Source: Onchocerca lupi
Taxonomy: Eukaryota; Nematoda; Chromadorea; Rhabditida; Onchocercidae
Reading direction: 5' to 3'
Assembly: GCA_028564675.1 (NCBI GenBank)
Contig: JAOVVO010000298.1
Coordinates: 1 to 64,000 of the forward strand
Length of the DNA stretch: 64,000 bases
A model generated the notes under the pieces. The model had not been told where the DNA came from and ran no database searches. It saw only the letters and a list, made by a program, of their open reading frames with translations. Both the position numbers and the translations under genes were made by a program. Below are positions 25,701 to 38,916 of this stretch, piece after piece (within the stretch, counting starts at the first letter, position 1; the number at the start of each line of letters is the position of its first letter).

Positions 25701-27455
25701 TCGAGACTATTGCAACACTGTGATAATCTTTTCATTCTGATAATTTGAGAATCACTTATTTTAAAGAAATTTTCATTAAAACTAATTCGTACCGTTCATT
25801 ATTGTAAGAATTGACAAAGACCAAAAATGATTGAAATATGTCTCGACATGTTTTTCATTTTCTTTAAGCATACTTTAGATTCCTTATAATATCATTTCTA
25901 TTCTTTCAACATTTATAATGATTTCTTTAAGAATGGGGCAGTCATTGGTACTGTTCAGCTAGATTATGCTTTCAGAAAAAATTAGAATTTTAAAATTGAC
26001 AGATTAAAAAAAAAAGTATTAGCTTTCATTTTTTAGAAACTTGGACGCATTTATGTCTTAATGGCTTGTTCGGGATTTTTATTTTGGATTATTTTAATAA
26101 TAATAAATTTCAAACCTGCGGCAATATATATGCACGATTTGTTGTCGGTAATGAGAAGAACAACATCAAGTTTATCAATGGTTTGGATCTAACTTTCATT
26201 TTTTAGAAACCTGAATGTATTTTTGCGTCGTGAAGTTATTTCGTTATAGGATTTTTTAAAAAATAATAGAAAATTTATACTTTCTTCAATGTATTTGTGC
26301 GAAAGCAAAACGAGGCGCTATATGATAGTGTAGAAGTACAATGACTTGATTGCATCGAATTCTAGAAGAAAAACCGAAAAATTCTAGCAAATTTGCAAAA
26401 TTACCCTATTATTAGAAATAATATAGTAATTTCCTGGAAAAATTTCGCCAAATTCTAGAAATGATTGCTGCGAATGTTTAATGCAATAAAATGAAGCTTG
26501 AAATCAAGTTCAGGCTTTTTAAGGAAAAATAAAAAAACAAAAACTTGATGAATTCGTCAGATTAAAAATTACTAAGATATGGTAATGTAGAACTTGAGAA
26601 AAGTTCTATTCTTTATAGCAGAAACTTATCTTTAATCGAAAAAGAGACGGATGATTGAATATGGAATTTCGAAAAGGACGCATATGTTTTAATTTTTCAA
26701 GTATTTTAGTATGAAAGCAACTTGGAAGATATCGACGTAAAGAAAGAACGAGAATGCATATCGCAGAAAAGAAATGCCGAACTATCACTTGCCGTCCGTA
26801 ATTTGAATAAGTACTATGGGAATTTGCATGCTGTTCGTGATCTTACATTTGGTATCGTACCTGGTGAATGCTTTGGTCTGTTAGGTTCGTTTCGTTAAAT
26901 TTTACTCAATTTTTTTGATTACGAAGCATATTAGAAGCAGCTTAAAAATTTACTGACGATCAGATAGGTCATCAATAAAGTAGAGAGTCTTTAACTTAAC
27001 GCATTAATTAGTAATGAGTTCCTTCAGAAGCTTGTTAAATTGTATGTATGGTGACCCATTCACTGGTCATTTCTTGCCAGATGGAAATAATAATGAAAAA
27101 GAGAAAGACAAAGTTAAGAAAAATATCCATTTTCGCGTTTAAAGAAAGTATCTTTTTTAAATAATTTTGAGATTTATGAATATGAAATTCAATTTTCGAA
27201 GTGATTTGAAATTCATTTTAGAAATTTTCAGGAGTAAATGGTGCGGGTAAAACAACAACATTTGATATGCTAACTGGTGTATCCATGCCGGATGGAGGCG
27301 AAGCTTTCATCAATGGCCGTTCGATTTTAAAGAAACAGGTCTAATTTTGATGTTTTAAATGATTAAATTTATTAAATTAAAATTTTCGTTTGAAATTTGC
27401 GCTGCAATGTACTGTTTCCATTACAATTGTCGTAACGTTTGATGTATATCTTCAT

Positions 27456-27504
<49 letters not shown>

Positions 27505-29286
27505 ATATCATCTTGTGAGAAATGGATTTTTTTTCAGATTATTGGATTCTGTCCGCAGTTTGATGCACTTCATCCTAAACTTACAGCTAGACAAACTCTA
27601 CAGCTCTTGGCTTCGCTTTATGGCTTTGCTAATCCTATGAAACGTGTGGAAACCCTTCTTGAAGCAGTATCCTTAACAGCGCATGCCGATATTTGCGTCG
27701 AGTTTCTTAGGTTATACCTAACAGTCATCTAAAGAATAGGAATAAAAGTTTTTATGTTTCCGAGATTTAATAGTGATCGGTTTCGTACATTATGAGTTTT
27801 TGTTCCAAGTTATTTGATGAACTTGGAACATTAATTCCTCTAAAATATGTATTTGGTTATTGTTTTCACGAAGTTCTTTTGGAAATTGACATCTTATTTT
27901 GCGTACCATTCAGGATCAGTTTTGATATTTCTTTATCACTAACTGTTTTAATATATGTATATATTTTTACCGTCAGCACCTGCTGATGATTAAAAAATAT
28001 CAAAAGCGTTTCATGAAAATTTTATTTATTGTTAAATTGTTTCTCTCTTTACGCCTTTTTCCGTTATTTGCCCAAGTAAACCACTAGACCTTAATCACTG
28101 ATCGCACCATTTATTAAAATTGAGTTAGAGACATTTCAGTCTAGCGCTGACACAAATTATAATTATTACTATGTGCAAAACAATAGGATTATGCGGATTC
28201 TCTCCAGATTGTTCATTTAAAAAGGTGGATTGTTTATGATCTCCGTTAATCTATTATTTCATTATATTTGATATTTGATAAATGATTTTTTTTTTCTTCA
28301 GTGGTGGACAGCGACGGCGCTTGAGTTTAGCTGTAGCGTTGATATCACAAACTGATTTAATACTGCTCGACGAACCGACTGCCGGAATTGATCCAAAAGC
28401 AAGGCGCCAAATTTGGTGTTTACTCAATGCAGTGCGCGAAAAACGACGAGCAATGCTTCTTACTTCACATAGCATGACTGAGTGCGAAGCACTCTGTAAT
28501 CGGATTGGGATCATGGATCAAGGCTCTTTGATTGCTATTGGAACACCACAGCATATTAAGACAAGGTTAAGTTTCTTCTTTTTACAATTATGTACAACTA
28601 TACAAAAAGTAGATAGAAATAGAAATGATATCAACTGATGAATTTTGTAAGCAGTGAGCATTACGGGTGCATGGCCTTTGAAACTGTTTAGTCATTTTTT
28701 ATTCTCTTTCATTTCATGTATGGTAATAAAAAAGAGAAAAGGAACTTCACTATGATTTTTGTTTTTCCAGATTTGGTGAAAAATATACATTGATTATAAC
28801 TATTTCCGATCAATATAGACGAGAAGATTTAATTTGTTTGGTCAAAAAAATTTTTCCTGATTCCATTGAGAAAGATACTTATCGCACATGCTTATTATGG
28901 GATATTACAAAGAGGGAAAATGATAGGTGAGTAGTCTTATTGTATCTAATTGTATACCTTTCTCAAATTTCAACAGTTCATTTTAGTATCAAATGACAAA
29001 AATCACATAATGTTAAAGTATACTGAAATTACATTTTTGAAAAATAAACAAGCTGCAAATTTATTCGAAAAGAATAAACTGATCAGTGGATAATAATTTA
29101 AAAATTTTGATCTAACACAGAAAAATTCATTCAGTAATTTTCGCACAATTTTCGTGGTTTAGGTGGTCGCAGATGTATAGAAAATTATGTCAACTTGCTG
29201 CGCAGTTTCCATGGATTACTGATTATTCACTAACGCAGACGACACTAGAAGAAGCCTTTTTGCAACTTTCACAGCGCGAAAAGTGA
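10750..29286 (+). CDS. ABCA-subfamily full ABC transporter (CED-7/ABT type)
   Basis: Predicted lipid or amphipath exporter/translocase of the ABCA subfamily, about 1,630 residues, membrane-bound. Exons: 10750-10883, 11094-11245, 11397-11584, 12929-13158, 13518-13709, 14257-14379, 14651-14782, ~14846-15041, 15658-15833, 16276-16452, 16872-17162, 17395-17555, 17777-17930, 18297-18436, 18602-18700, 19033-19124, 22209-22388, 22526-22701, 22985-~23121, ~23400-23590, 24079-24209, 24562-24751, 25261-25365, 26037-26147, 26710-26884, 27232-27338, 27538-27710, 28301-28565, 28771-28926, 29163-29286. The start puts one hydrophobic segment (WSMVEIAIPLIISVPLIAL) right at the N-terminus, as in ABCA proteins, followed by an extracellular loop. 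NBD1 has Walker A GHNGAGKST, Q-loop GFCPQ, signature LSGGMKRK, Walker B IILLDEPTAG and switch His in TTHCMDEAD. NBD2 has GVNGAGKTT, GFCPQ, LSGGQRRR, LILLDEPTAG and TSHSMTE. All catalytic motifs are intact in both halves. Intron 16 hosts a Helitron. Boundaries at exons 7-8 and 19-20 are not settled. Which ABCA member this is (CED-7 or an ABT protein) needs a phylogeny. Confidence 0.93.
14114..14195. repeat. Intronic hairpin: perfect 22-bp inverted repeat, 7-nt loop
   Basis: 14,129-14,150 and 14,158-14,179 are exact reverse complements, separated by TAATTCA. Outside a small unpaired region, 14,114-14,121 (CAGATATA) pairs with 14,188-14,195. The whole fold is about 82 nt and lies in intron 5 of the ABC transporter. 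Its size and stem length resemble a microRNA precursor, but the inner stem is completely matched, which also fits a small fold-back transposon relic. Confidence 0.85.
19900..21826 (+). mobile_element. Helitron remnant with intact 3' terminus
   Basis: A rolling-circle transposon fragment inside intron 16 of the ABC transporter, in the same orientation as the gene. It carries a broken PIF1-like helicase (separate entry). Its 3' end has the canonical Helitron signature: a perfect stem GGCCATG (21,796-21,802), loop GGGAG, CATGGCC (21,808-21,814), then 8 nt, then CTAG at 21,823-21,826 followed by host T. A subterminal inverted pair TAGCTGGA (21,738-21,745) / TCCAGCTA (21,818-21,825) flanks the hairpin. 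Neither the Rep nuclease domain nor a 5' TC end could be seen, so the left limit is approximate and the element is 5'-truncated or too decayed to recognise. Confidence 0.8.
19915..20983 (+). pseudogene. Helitron PIF1-like helicase, frameshifted and internally deleted
   Basis: The frame is intact from about 19,915 through the Walker A motif (DAPGGTGKT, about 20,132-20,158) and the following SSGIAAT segment. It then shifts frame near 20,390: the family-like reading (ALDQSLQNF, GNIRPFGNA) continues in another frame, while the original frame runs to a stop at 20,514. The middle of the helicase is missing around 20,570. The C-terminal part (FRNINQPKLC, then RLQFPIRLA, SLELCGLDLKTDCFSHGQL, YVACSRV) is spread over several frames and ends at TGA 20,981-20,983. 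It is therefore inactive. The known role of the family is unwinding during Helitron rolling-circle transposition. Confidence 0.85.
25119..25206. repeat. Short tandem repeat in ABC-transporter intron 22
   Basis: The unit TTAAGATAATTCAAAATAA or a truncated form recurs four to five times in about 88 bp, just upstream of exon 23 (25,261). Confidence 0.75.
27457..27500. repeat. Poly(T) run of 44 bp
   Basis: An uninterrupted T tract lies 37 bp upstream of exon 27 of the ABC transporter, in the polypyrimidine region of that intron's acceptor. Its length may vary between individuals or assemblies. Confidence 0.9.
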
Positions 29287-30826
29287 TGCGTCGCAAACAA
29301 AATATTTATGCTGATACAATCGTTTGTATCGTTGTAGTGGAAATCTATCGCCATTTAGTCTCCTATGTATCAGGCTGTCTCTGTATACATATTACATCTA
29401 TAAATCGGTTCTTGAAATTTTCATGAAGCCTGTTCCGAAGTGGTGAATTTCACATACTTGATGATTTTCTTCGAAACTAATATTCCCACATTCTTCGTTA
29501 TATGCTGTACAGTACAAATTTTTACGTTTTGTTCTTTGGAACAAAACTTTAATATATGTATAAGCAAGATCATAGTTATAATTTGTGCCAATATTTCTCG
29601 AAAACCCGTGTTCAGGAAATGTTATTGTTGTCTTAAATTTCATTCCAATTCATTATATTTCTCTCACATAATCAGAACATTATATTTTTATTTTTATTTT
29701 TTTTATTTTATTTTTTTTTTATTTTTTTTTTTTTTTGAAAGAAATATTTGTAATGAAAATTTTTGAAGACACAGAAAGTCAAAAAAAAGTAATCAAGGTG
29801 AGCAAGGGAAGGAAGATTTTCATGCGAGATTTGAAATGCATTTCCAGTTTCCTTTTTTCCATTATTTACGAATAATTCCATAAACTCCATAGATCTTTTT
29901 TGTTTCAATTTTTATCAATGTGAACTTAATATTAAAAAGTTATTTTTCCTTCGAACTTAATATTAAAAAGTTACGAGAATTGCAAATATTTGCTTGAAGG
30001 CGAAACTTTTAAGAGAGATTTTTTCTTATAGTTGTATTTCAGAAGGAAGAATTCGGAGTGACAAATTAAATTTACTTTATTTTGCTTTCATTCTCTTCTA
30101 TTTCATCACGACTGAATGTTTCCCGATAAAACGTTGCAATCATATTTCTCAGTTCATTGCATTCATTCCTGTCATTTGGAAATAAATAACTCAATTTACG
30201 AAAATAATTGTCAACATTGCTGCTCTTTTGGCTTCCTTTTTATGATATGCATATTATACACAACAGCTACATCGTTAAATTAACTACTACCGGCAATTCT
30301 TAAATTTCCTCTCCTGTCACACACCTGTCTGTTGCCTGCGTCGGGAACTTGAATTTTGCGTAACTGGCTCGGGCCATCGTTATCCAACGCGACAGTCCAT
30401 GGGTTCAGCGCGTGATGTGATTTCTCTAGCTTTTGGGTTTGGGTCGTTGGCAGTTTTTAATTTCAATAAGGAGGAAGTGAAAATGAGGGGATAATGATGG
30501 TCATCAGTTATTTCGTGTCTAGTTCGTTTAATTCCATGCTGTTCTTCTGCATATTTTGATTTAGGAGAGTTGGGTAAGTTGGCTATATCTCCCATCTAGA
30601 CTCTGAAACAGCTTAACTTTGTATGTGAATTGTAGAAATAATCCAGTATCTTAATTAGTTGGAGCTATAGGTATGATTCATCGGATCCTGTCGTTGTGCG
30701 TTTGAAAATGGGAACTTTATGAATTTTATGAGCTAATTTTGTATGCTATTCTGTCTGCGATGTCGATTTTTTATGTTCATTTGTTGCTGTGAAGAACTAA
30801 AGTGTAGTAATTTTCGGTTCTACTTT
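29287..30826. other. Intergenic region between ABC transporter and UTP18
   Basis: No gene seen. It holds a T-rich tract near 29,695-29,736 and an exact 21-bp direct repeat at 29,922-29,942 and 29,953-29,973. It should contain the 3' UTR of the transporter and the upstream region of utp18. The minus-strand frames at 29,398-29,643 and 30,380-30,595 are not recognisable. Confidence 0.5.
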
Positions 30827-33800
30827 ATGCAAACATCAGACAAGGAAATGGTTCAGCAGAAGCGAAGGAATGAGGACCGAGAAGAGGAAGATCGACTAGC
30901 AAAAAAATTGTTCGGCAGCAGTGCTGGTTTTCCGGATGGTTTTGAGGATAATAGTGATGACGATGTTGAGATAGAAGGAACATTTAAAGCTGAAGTATGC
31001 CTTTGTGTTTATTGAATTACAGGACCTAAAATAAAAATGTTTCCCAATTTAGGCGACAAGTTCAATTAATTAGTTGTTTATTTTTCTCAGAGATAACAAG
31101 ATTTAAAAGGCATTTAGTTTAAAAGTTTGTTTTATGAAATCTCTCAAAGATTTATAAATCTGTTTTTTATTAGAACTAATAATAATATAATGGTTTATTT
31201 ATATGGTTCTGAATTTGTTTGGCTATCATTAGATTTAGGGATGACAAAAACCACAAGATATATGAGAACTTATTTTAGAAAGAAGTGAGTAAGAAACCCG
31301 TTTGGCGGGATGAAGATGATGAAGTTCAAGAGGCAATTGTGGATGTGCCGTTGCATCATAGAAAAATGCACATTAGGAAAGCAACTGATGCTATGAATCA
31401 AAAAATAACCCCAAAAGTACTTTTTTTTAATTCGTCATTTTAATAAGCCCTTATTTAACAGGAAAAGTAAACAAGCCAATCATATGATGTCAGATCATGC
31501 TGGCGACAATTTACAGAACTTGCATGGAAGATTCTTATTCTTCTCTTCATTGTTGTAATTTATTCGGAAATAATTCAATCATTTTTAGGAATAAATTTGA
31601 CTTTTTGAGAATAAATTCAAGCTCAGTACAATTATTAAACAGTTACACGAGTACTTTGTGATCGAGATTTTCATGGTCCTAAATATCTGTTATTCTGGTT
31701 TTCTTGATTAATTGCATAATGGAGACCTACAAAATTCCATCAACTTGTAAACAAATTTTCTGTTCTTTCAAGGAAAGCGAAATTTTAAATTTTCCAGGAG
31801 TATGAGGGACGATTACGAGAGGTGTTTTGCCATAGTTCTGGTGCTGCTCCAACTTGGTCTCGGTCTTCTTGTAAGTTCCTACTTTAAAGTTCTATTTTTG
31901 TGAAATGCATCTTATTTTTGATTAATTGTATTATATTATCCACTTTCTTTGGTTTAGAAAATATTTTAGTTTGTGAAAGCAAGAAGGCTCAAAATGCTTA
32001 CTCTGATGACGACGATCTGGAGAATGCGTTGCATGAGATGACCGCGTTTACAGGAAAATGTGTTGCCAGCAGCAAATCATTAACAAAAGGTGTAATCAAC
32101 GTGAAACGATTAGATAATATTATACGTGGACATCGATTTGGCAAGGTCATTTGACATTTCGTATTTTTTATGTTTATGAGTTGGTAATTTATAAAATTTT
32201 TGCTTTATGGAAGTTTTCTATAATCTAATTATTTCGTTCTGACAGCAAAATACGCCTTTTAGAAACCGATGAGAGCATTGCAATTTCATCCTAATCGTAA
32301 GGTACTTATGTGTGCTGGTGAAAATGGTCTTCTTAGTCTTTTTGAGGTATTTTTTTCACTTGTATTCTGTTGGTTTTGTTTTTTATCTTTGTATTAGCAT
32401 AATTTAATAAAGTTTTCTGGAAAAAAAGTTTGAATTCATTCAATTCAGGTAGGTATGCCAGAAACAGAAGAAACTTTTCTGCAAAACGTTCGATTTAAAG
32501 CATTCCCAATTACCAGTGCTTTTTTTACCGCAGATGGCTCTAAAATAATCGTTGGCTCGAAAAAGAAGGTTCAAGATTAAAATATTTTCGAATTACCATT
32601 TGGACATTATATTATTGCGAATAGTTCATGTCATCTATATATTGATCTAGTGAATATAGACTATTTTATATATGGATTTTAATTAAATATTTGGAGTATA
32701 TTGAATACGGATTACATTATTAGTATTATATTATATACATTATTATTGTATTACTACTATTTTTTTATTAAGAAATTGGGATTTTTTCAATAAAGAAATA
32801 ATGGTAATACAGTAATATTGCATCTAATATCATACTAATAATATAATCTGATACAGAAAGACTAAGATGCAAAAAGTGACGTGTCCTGTGACCACTCTCA
32901 ATATATTTTACAGGAATCTCTCTTTTGCTACGATCTTCTGAATGGCAAAGTGATGCAAATGAGAGCTCCATACGGTACCTATTTTATTTTCTAATTTTTC
33001 ACTTACAAGATAAAGATACAAATTAAATGCAATGTGCAAAAAGTTTTGCAGAAATGACGAAAATGAATATGGGACATTTTTCGCTTTCATCTGACGGCAA
33101 ATACATAGCTGTTTTAGTGTATAACGAAGTACACATTTTAACTGCAACGGTTTGTTACTAGAATCTTTGCACTTTGTTTAATTATGGATAATTTGATTTT
33201 TTCCTCAACTTTCATTCATTAAAAACTATTCGAATTTATTGTGCTGAGCATGTAACATTTCAGTACTCTCCGGTACAAGTCTTGTGGTAAGTAGGAATTT
33301 TTTCATAGTAGCAGTAAGAATCAAACTGAATGTTCAAGTCAGCTTAATAAGAATTGAAGTCAGAAAGTTCAGTGGCAACTATCAAGAAAAGTTCGATTAG
33401 TTTATAATTGAAGTTTAAAAAAAAAGGCTAAAATAAAGAAAAGAATCTTTTAATAATAGTAAAATTTTTCTTTCACTTACTTGTATGCTTACTGAGTTAT
33501 CTGTTATTTTTCCTTGTCTTTTTTTTCATTTTTGCTTTTTATAATTTGGAAGATCTGCTTGTGTATACCATTCTGACAGACATTTTTAGATTAAGATTAG
33601 ATTTCAGTCGTCGGAATATGTTGGTGTCCTGACGGCTTCAACAAAAATTGCATGTGTAAAATTCTTTCCAAATGATTCATCAATCGTTTTTGCTCTTGGA
33701 GGTAAGTTTCGATGTTTATGATTTCATGAATTATTCATGCATGCACTTTCACATCAAAAAAAAAAAATGTGAAAGCATTGTTAAGTACTGCTCAAACAAA

Positions 33801-34739
33801 CAGTTTTCAGAAAATGGACAGATATTTATGTGGAACATCAGAAAGCCAAAAGAACAACAAACATTTTACGATGAAGGTTCAGTTAAAGGAACGGTAATAC
33901 GAATAAGTGAAAATGGTCAGTACATCGCTTGTGGGTAAGTTATTGAGATTGTTTAGTGACAGCGAAGATAAAAATATTTTTTGTTAGGAAGGACTGATTG
34001 GGTTTTTCCGGGAAACTCGCATTACTCATACGAGATGGGACATGGATCTAGCAATCATTTGTAAAGCTAAAGAATAAAAAAATTGAATTATCTTCATAGC
34101 TTGTAGTATTTGGCAGGAACTAGATTTAATTCTTGATACTGCTAAAAATGAATGAATAAGTAGTTATTATGTTTTACACAATGCTTTTTTATTGATTGTC
34201 AATTCTTTCAATTATTGGTTCATCTTCTTAGAGAGTAGTACTTATTTCTTTCCAAGGATTTTAAAAAGAACTTTCTAGATCTAATACTGGAATCGTAAAT
34301 TTATATGACTCCGCTGATGTCCTCAAAAATTCGTCCCCCAAACCCATAAAAGTGTTCGATAATCTTACAACAAGTATTGACTGCATGACATTCAATACTG
34401 ATTCGCAAATCCTTTCAGTATCTTCAAGTATAAAAGTAAGTGACTCATTCAGATCAGTATCTCCGAGCATAAAAAACAGCGTGGGAATTCTCATTACTCC
34501 TCCCATAACTTATAATGTTCAAAAGTTTACATACGTTAGTCGCAAATATGTTCCAGAACAATTCGATCCGGTTGATTCATGTTGGGAGTCGAACTGTTTA
34601 TACAAATTTCCCGTCAAGAGATGTGAGCCTTGGAAAAGTAACGGTGACTGACTTTTCACCGAAAAGTGCTTATATGGGTGTTGGTGATGATCGAGGCTTT
34701 CTTTCGCTGTTTCGACTTTCGCACTTTACTACTTACTAA
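30827..34739 (+). CDS. utp18: UTP18, U3 snoRNP / SSU processome WD-repeat protein
   Basis: Nucleolar WD40 protein needed for 18S rRNA maturation in the small-subunit processome. Exons: 30827-30994, 31279-31416, 31798-31870, 31970-32145, 32263-32346, 32449-32568, 32914-32974, 33052-33149, 33608-33701, 33811-33934, 34279-34435, 34557-34739. They total 1,476 nt, an exact frame, giving 491 residues. The acidic, charged N-terminus contains the family-like blocks LAKKLFGSSAGFPDGF and KPVWRDEDDE. The propeller part shows MRALQFHPNRKVLMCAGENG, MGHFSLSSDGKYIAVL, ENGQYIACGSNTGIVNLYDS and, at the end, VTDFSPKSAYMGVGDDRG, all close to UTP18 of other animals. The first in-frame ATG was chosen; the next is seven codons in. 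A possible AATAAA lies at 35,069-35,074. The gene follows the ABC transporter on the same strand and converges on imb-3. Confidence 0.93.
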
Positions 34740-36129
34740 AGATGTGTGTTGGTAAAGAGATAAAGATTTTAACAGAAAAATACCTTGCAGTGGCCAAAAA
34801 ATTAGAAAAAAAACTAAGATCACGATATGGTTGGGTAGGTTGGAGAAATAGAGGTATTTTGCAGCACATAGACAATTACAATGCACATGATATTTGGTGT
34901 AAACATTGTATCAAAACAAAGCGTGATAAAGTTGGGGTATAGCGATGAAAATCGGTCATTGCAAAGATTATGGGAACCTTTATTTTAGAGATAGCGATTG
35001 TTTTTAAGTTTTATTCATTTGGGAAGACAGCTCATGCTAATGAAATATCATTGATGTTAATCAAACTGAATAAAATTTGTGAGGGATGCAACCAACGAAT
35101 ACTAAATGAGCGAGTTCGGTTTAAAATCAGTATGCATATTATCTAATTCCTTGGAGTTCTCATATCGTTCTTTTTTACTTAGGAAGCACATGGATTCAGA
35201 AAAATCAACGACTGACTAAAGAAATAAGATCTAGATATTCTTTTTCTTTCTTGTCACATTAAATGATTAGAATGGAAGATTGCGCATTTAGTACACACAG
35301 AAATCGCAACATTTGGTAATAAGGTGGATGTGACACATGTGAAGAACTTCTATATCAATAAATTTCATAAAATTCTGTGACTTTATAAAATCCTATTTCA
35401 CAATACAAAGAAATGAATCCTGTACAAATAATTCGAATGATTTGATTTATTCTTCGATTTTTTAATCGACGATTGCAATATTTTGGAGATATCTCTTGCG
35501 AGCACAAGGTAGGAAATTATTCTTCCAGTGATTAATGTCAATTTTTTGGAGAAACTAAAATGTATGGTGCGAGTTACTGCTTTCACCTGCTTCATCTCGT
35601 ATTTATTTGTAGTTGATACAATCCTTTTTTGTGAAAAAAGAAATATCGACATATAGAACAGAAATTTGCGGGTAATGTCTATTTTGGCGTAAATTAATGT
35701 AGCGGAGTAAAAATACTTTAAGATTAACATGTAAATAATTGACCATTCAACAAACATTGAGCAAACTGTAGTGTCGGTTTTACTCTAATACATATACAAT
35801 TAAGGGAAAAACAATCAAATTGTGATGAATAAGAGTAAAACAGTACATCTTTTAATCGAAAAATTGTGGGGTCGAGCTGTTGGGAATTGTCGGCAAGTTT
35901 TGATCCGCAGATTTCCGGATGGGAAAACTCAACTAGCTTAGCTAGTTATTACATAGTAGATTAAGAGAATTTGTGAACTGAAATGTCTAAGAAATCTAAG
36001 AAAAAGAAGTCAACCGAGATTCTGTAAGTAGTGACGTGTGCAAGCAGGGAATCAAACAGCTGAATGCGTGAGAAGTAGCGAAATTAAAGAAAAACAAAGA
36101 GAATAACGACTACTGGTACAGGGAATACT
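34740..36129. other. Intergenic region between convergent utp18 and imb-3
   Basis: Contains the two 3' UTRs. The open frames here (34,742-34,942 +, 35,398-35,757 -) have no recognised similarity and no splice partners. Confidence 0.5.
35069..35074 (+). other. Candidate polyadenylation signal of utp18
   Basis: AATAAA 330 nt downstream of the utp18 stop codon, the clearest match in the gap. It is inferred from the motif only. Confidence 0.35.
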
Positions 36130-38875
36130 TCAAGTTAGCAACCGATGTAATGTCGTCATTTGGGATTCGGTCAAGCCTGCGCCACTAATCACAGCTTCAA
36201 AAAGACTTTTATCTGCCTGCAAAAAAGATTTTGAATAGCAAAGTTAGGGTTCTGTCTCTTGCTCTACAGTTCAACTTGACTGTTTTCAATCGTATAAAAT
36301 TAATAGAAAAGTTATCAGTAAAAACTTGTATTCTCAAGATTTCATCACCCATTATAAGCCAACTACTGGAGATCAAATATCACAAAAAAATAAATTATTC
36401 AGTAATAAAGAAATAACTTGACAGCGAGTTAAAGCTTTACAATAATCTACATCATTATTAAGGAAATTTTTGTCATGAAAAGAGAATGGAGACAGGAGTA
36501 ATTGTGTTGAAACAAATCAAATTCTTTAAAAAAAAAACAAATTCAAAAATGTACCTGCATGAATTTCAATATGTTGATCAAGCGATGTTTAACATTATTT
36601 TTATCAATGCTATCATCAAACGCTCCTTTCTCAAAGGCTTGCACAATAACGGTTAATATTCGAGGAAGATTAGAATTGTTTTCGCCCAAGACTAAGGGAT
36701 TATTACTGAAACATCAATAAGCTTGAGATAATTTCGAAATTTCCTCAATGTTAATTCTGGTGCTATTCATTTTCGAAATGTAAAGTACAAAGGATTATGC
36801 TTATCAACGAAACAAAAATGCTATTATGGTTGGACATCGAGAAGGAAGTTACGAAAATTTCAGAAGGTTTAGAAATACTAACTTCTTCACGTCGCGGATT
36901 AAGATTAAAGACCAAATAAAAAAATCAAAAACATACCTTTCAATAAGATCAGCAAAATACCCGTAAACATGCGGTGCTTCGTCTGGATCATCCCAAATCG
37001 GAAGCCAACTCAGAAATGTCGGTATAACCTATTGAAGAATAACAGCGTATAATTAAATAAATAAAAAAAGTGAATACTATGAGCATTAAGTGGGACAGGA
37101 AACGTTTTGTCTTAATACATACTTTTTAATTAATTTATTTTTTTTTTAATGCACATAGTATGAACTCATTATTTTTCATTAGAAAATAAAATATGAAATT
37201 ACTGTCTGTGCATTAATGGAGGCACATCAGGGTATCAAGTGTTTAGCTATGCGGATCTATAGATACATGATAAATAAATGAATAAATATGAATGTAAATA
37301 AATAAATCAATTAAATAAATTACATGCTTCGCTTGACAACTTGACTTTAAGCATTCTTCTGGAGTGCTGGAATAGTGATTTCATGAGAATCGATAGCACC
37401 GAATCAAAATTATTTAATTCCAGCACCCAAATTAGTTTCATTCTCGTATAAGAATAAAGAGGTCAACGATCAATATGGAAAAACATATAAAATGAACTAC
37501 AGTAAGTCAAAGATACCGCATTCACATCGACCATCGAAGAATTATATTTGAGGATTTTGGCAACAGCACTAATCGCATTTTCAGTTGCTACATTTCCTTC
37601 TTCGGTAGATCTGGCATCTGCTCTCGAAATCATATTTGCTAAATGCGGCAAAGCGCCTAGAAAATCTAATATTTTGGAAAAATGTAGTATACAATTTTAA
37701 GCCTTTTCTGCTCTAAGAAGAATTTATCAAGATTGAATGTCTCTAACTAAATTTTCCATTTATTTGTGCATAACCATAAAAATCGAAATCGTTTTTTCTA
37801 ATCGACAGTTCCCATGTCTAGTCATCTCCAGTTACTTAAAATATTATATGTTTCAAATAACTGAAGTTAAGTAATTAATCTGACAAATAATTAATCGACA
37901 GTCTATATTTTATTTCAAATTTCCATTGACATTATAATCCCCACCTTTTCTCTCTTTTTTCATCTACTTTTTTAGTTCTGATCAACTCTTCTAAGTTTAG
38001 ATTTACATTTCCTTTCCCATCCATTAAATTTAGCAACTGCACTTCTTCAGTTCCTGTAATATTCTCACAAAAATTCTTACCTGCGCAAGCCTGTGCATAA
38101 CTACTGCTACCATACTGTCCCATAACCCCAAATCCATATGCTGCACTTTGACGAACTTCAGGATATTCGTCGGAGAGAGCAGCAAGCATAGGACCATAAA
38201 AAGATGAATGGTATTTAACACTTGCTTCACCACCATATTCAATTAAATCATCGAATATGCAAATTGCCCATTGCCTTTCACTGTAGTACCTTCGTGAATC
38301 CAACAACGGGATAAAATGGTTTACCAGTTTTTCAAAATATGGAACGAAGTTTTGGCCATATGCTTTGAAAAGGCAATGCATAATATCTGAAATACGTGCC
38401 AATACACCTGCTTCCTCTTCTAACTCCTCATTTAACGCTTCTACTGCATCCTCTTCGTCATCATCTTCGTCTTTATGTTTTCCACGTTCTATAGCTCGTT
38501 CAGCATATTCGATCATTTGTTGATTGACAATGCTAAGGATTAATTCCAACTGCTCTTGCGTAATCAGTGATGGACCCAATTCCTCAATACATTGTGCTAC
38601 TCCATGAAGTTGATCAGCAAGCACTTCTTTATCATGTTCTCCATCAATAGCTTCTTTGTATGCTGATATAACGGCATTCCAAAGCTGTGTTCTAAATTGA
38701 TCACCTCTACTGCGAGCACATTCCAGTAAACACGGGAAAATATCAGCGGCTGCAGAACGGACAGCTGCAATATTCGTTTAAGAAATAAATAAATTTATAA
38801 AGTGAAATATTCCTTTAAAATCTCTAAAACTGCAATATTTGCAAAAAAAAAAAAAAGATGATTTCTTAAAATCCT

Positions 38876-38916
<41 letters not shown>

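Noticed and set aside
30743..30826. Upstream extension of the first UTP18 exon to an ATG at 30,743
   Set aside because: The added residues are Cys/Phe-rich and hydrophobic, unlike the charged UTP18 N-terminus; the ATG at 30,827 fits better.
32768..33147. Minus-strand open frames overlapping UTP18
   Set aside because: They overlap confirmed UTP18 exons in antisense and lack similarity.
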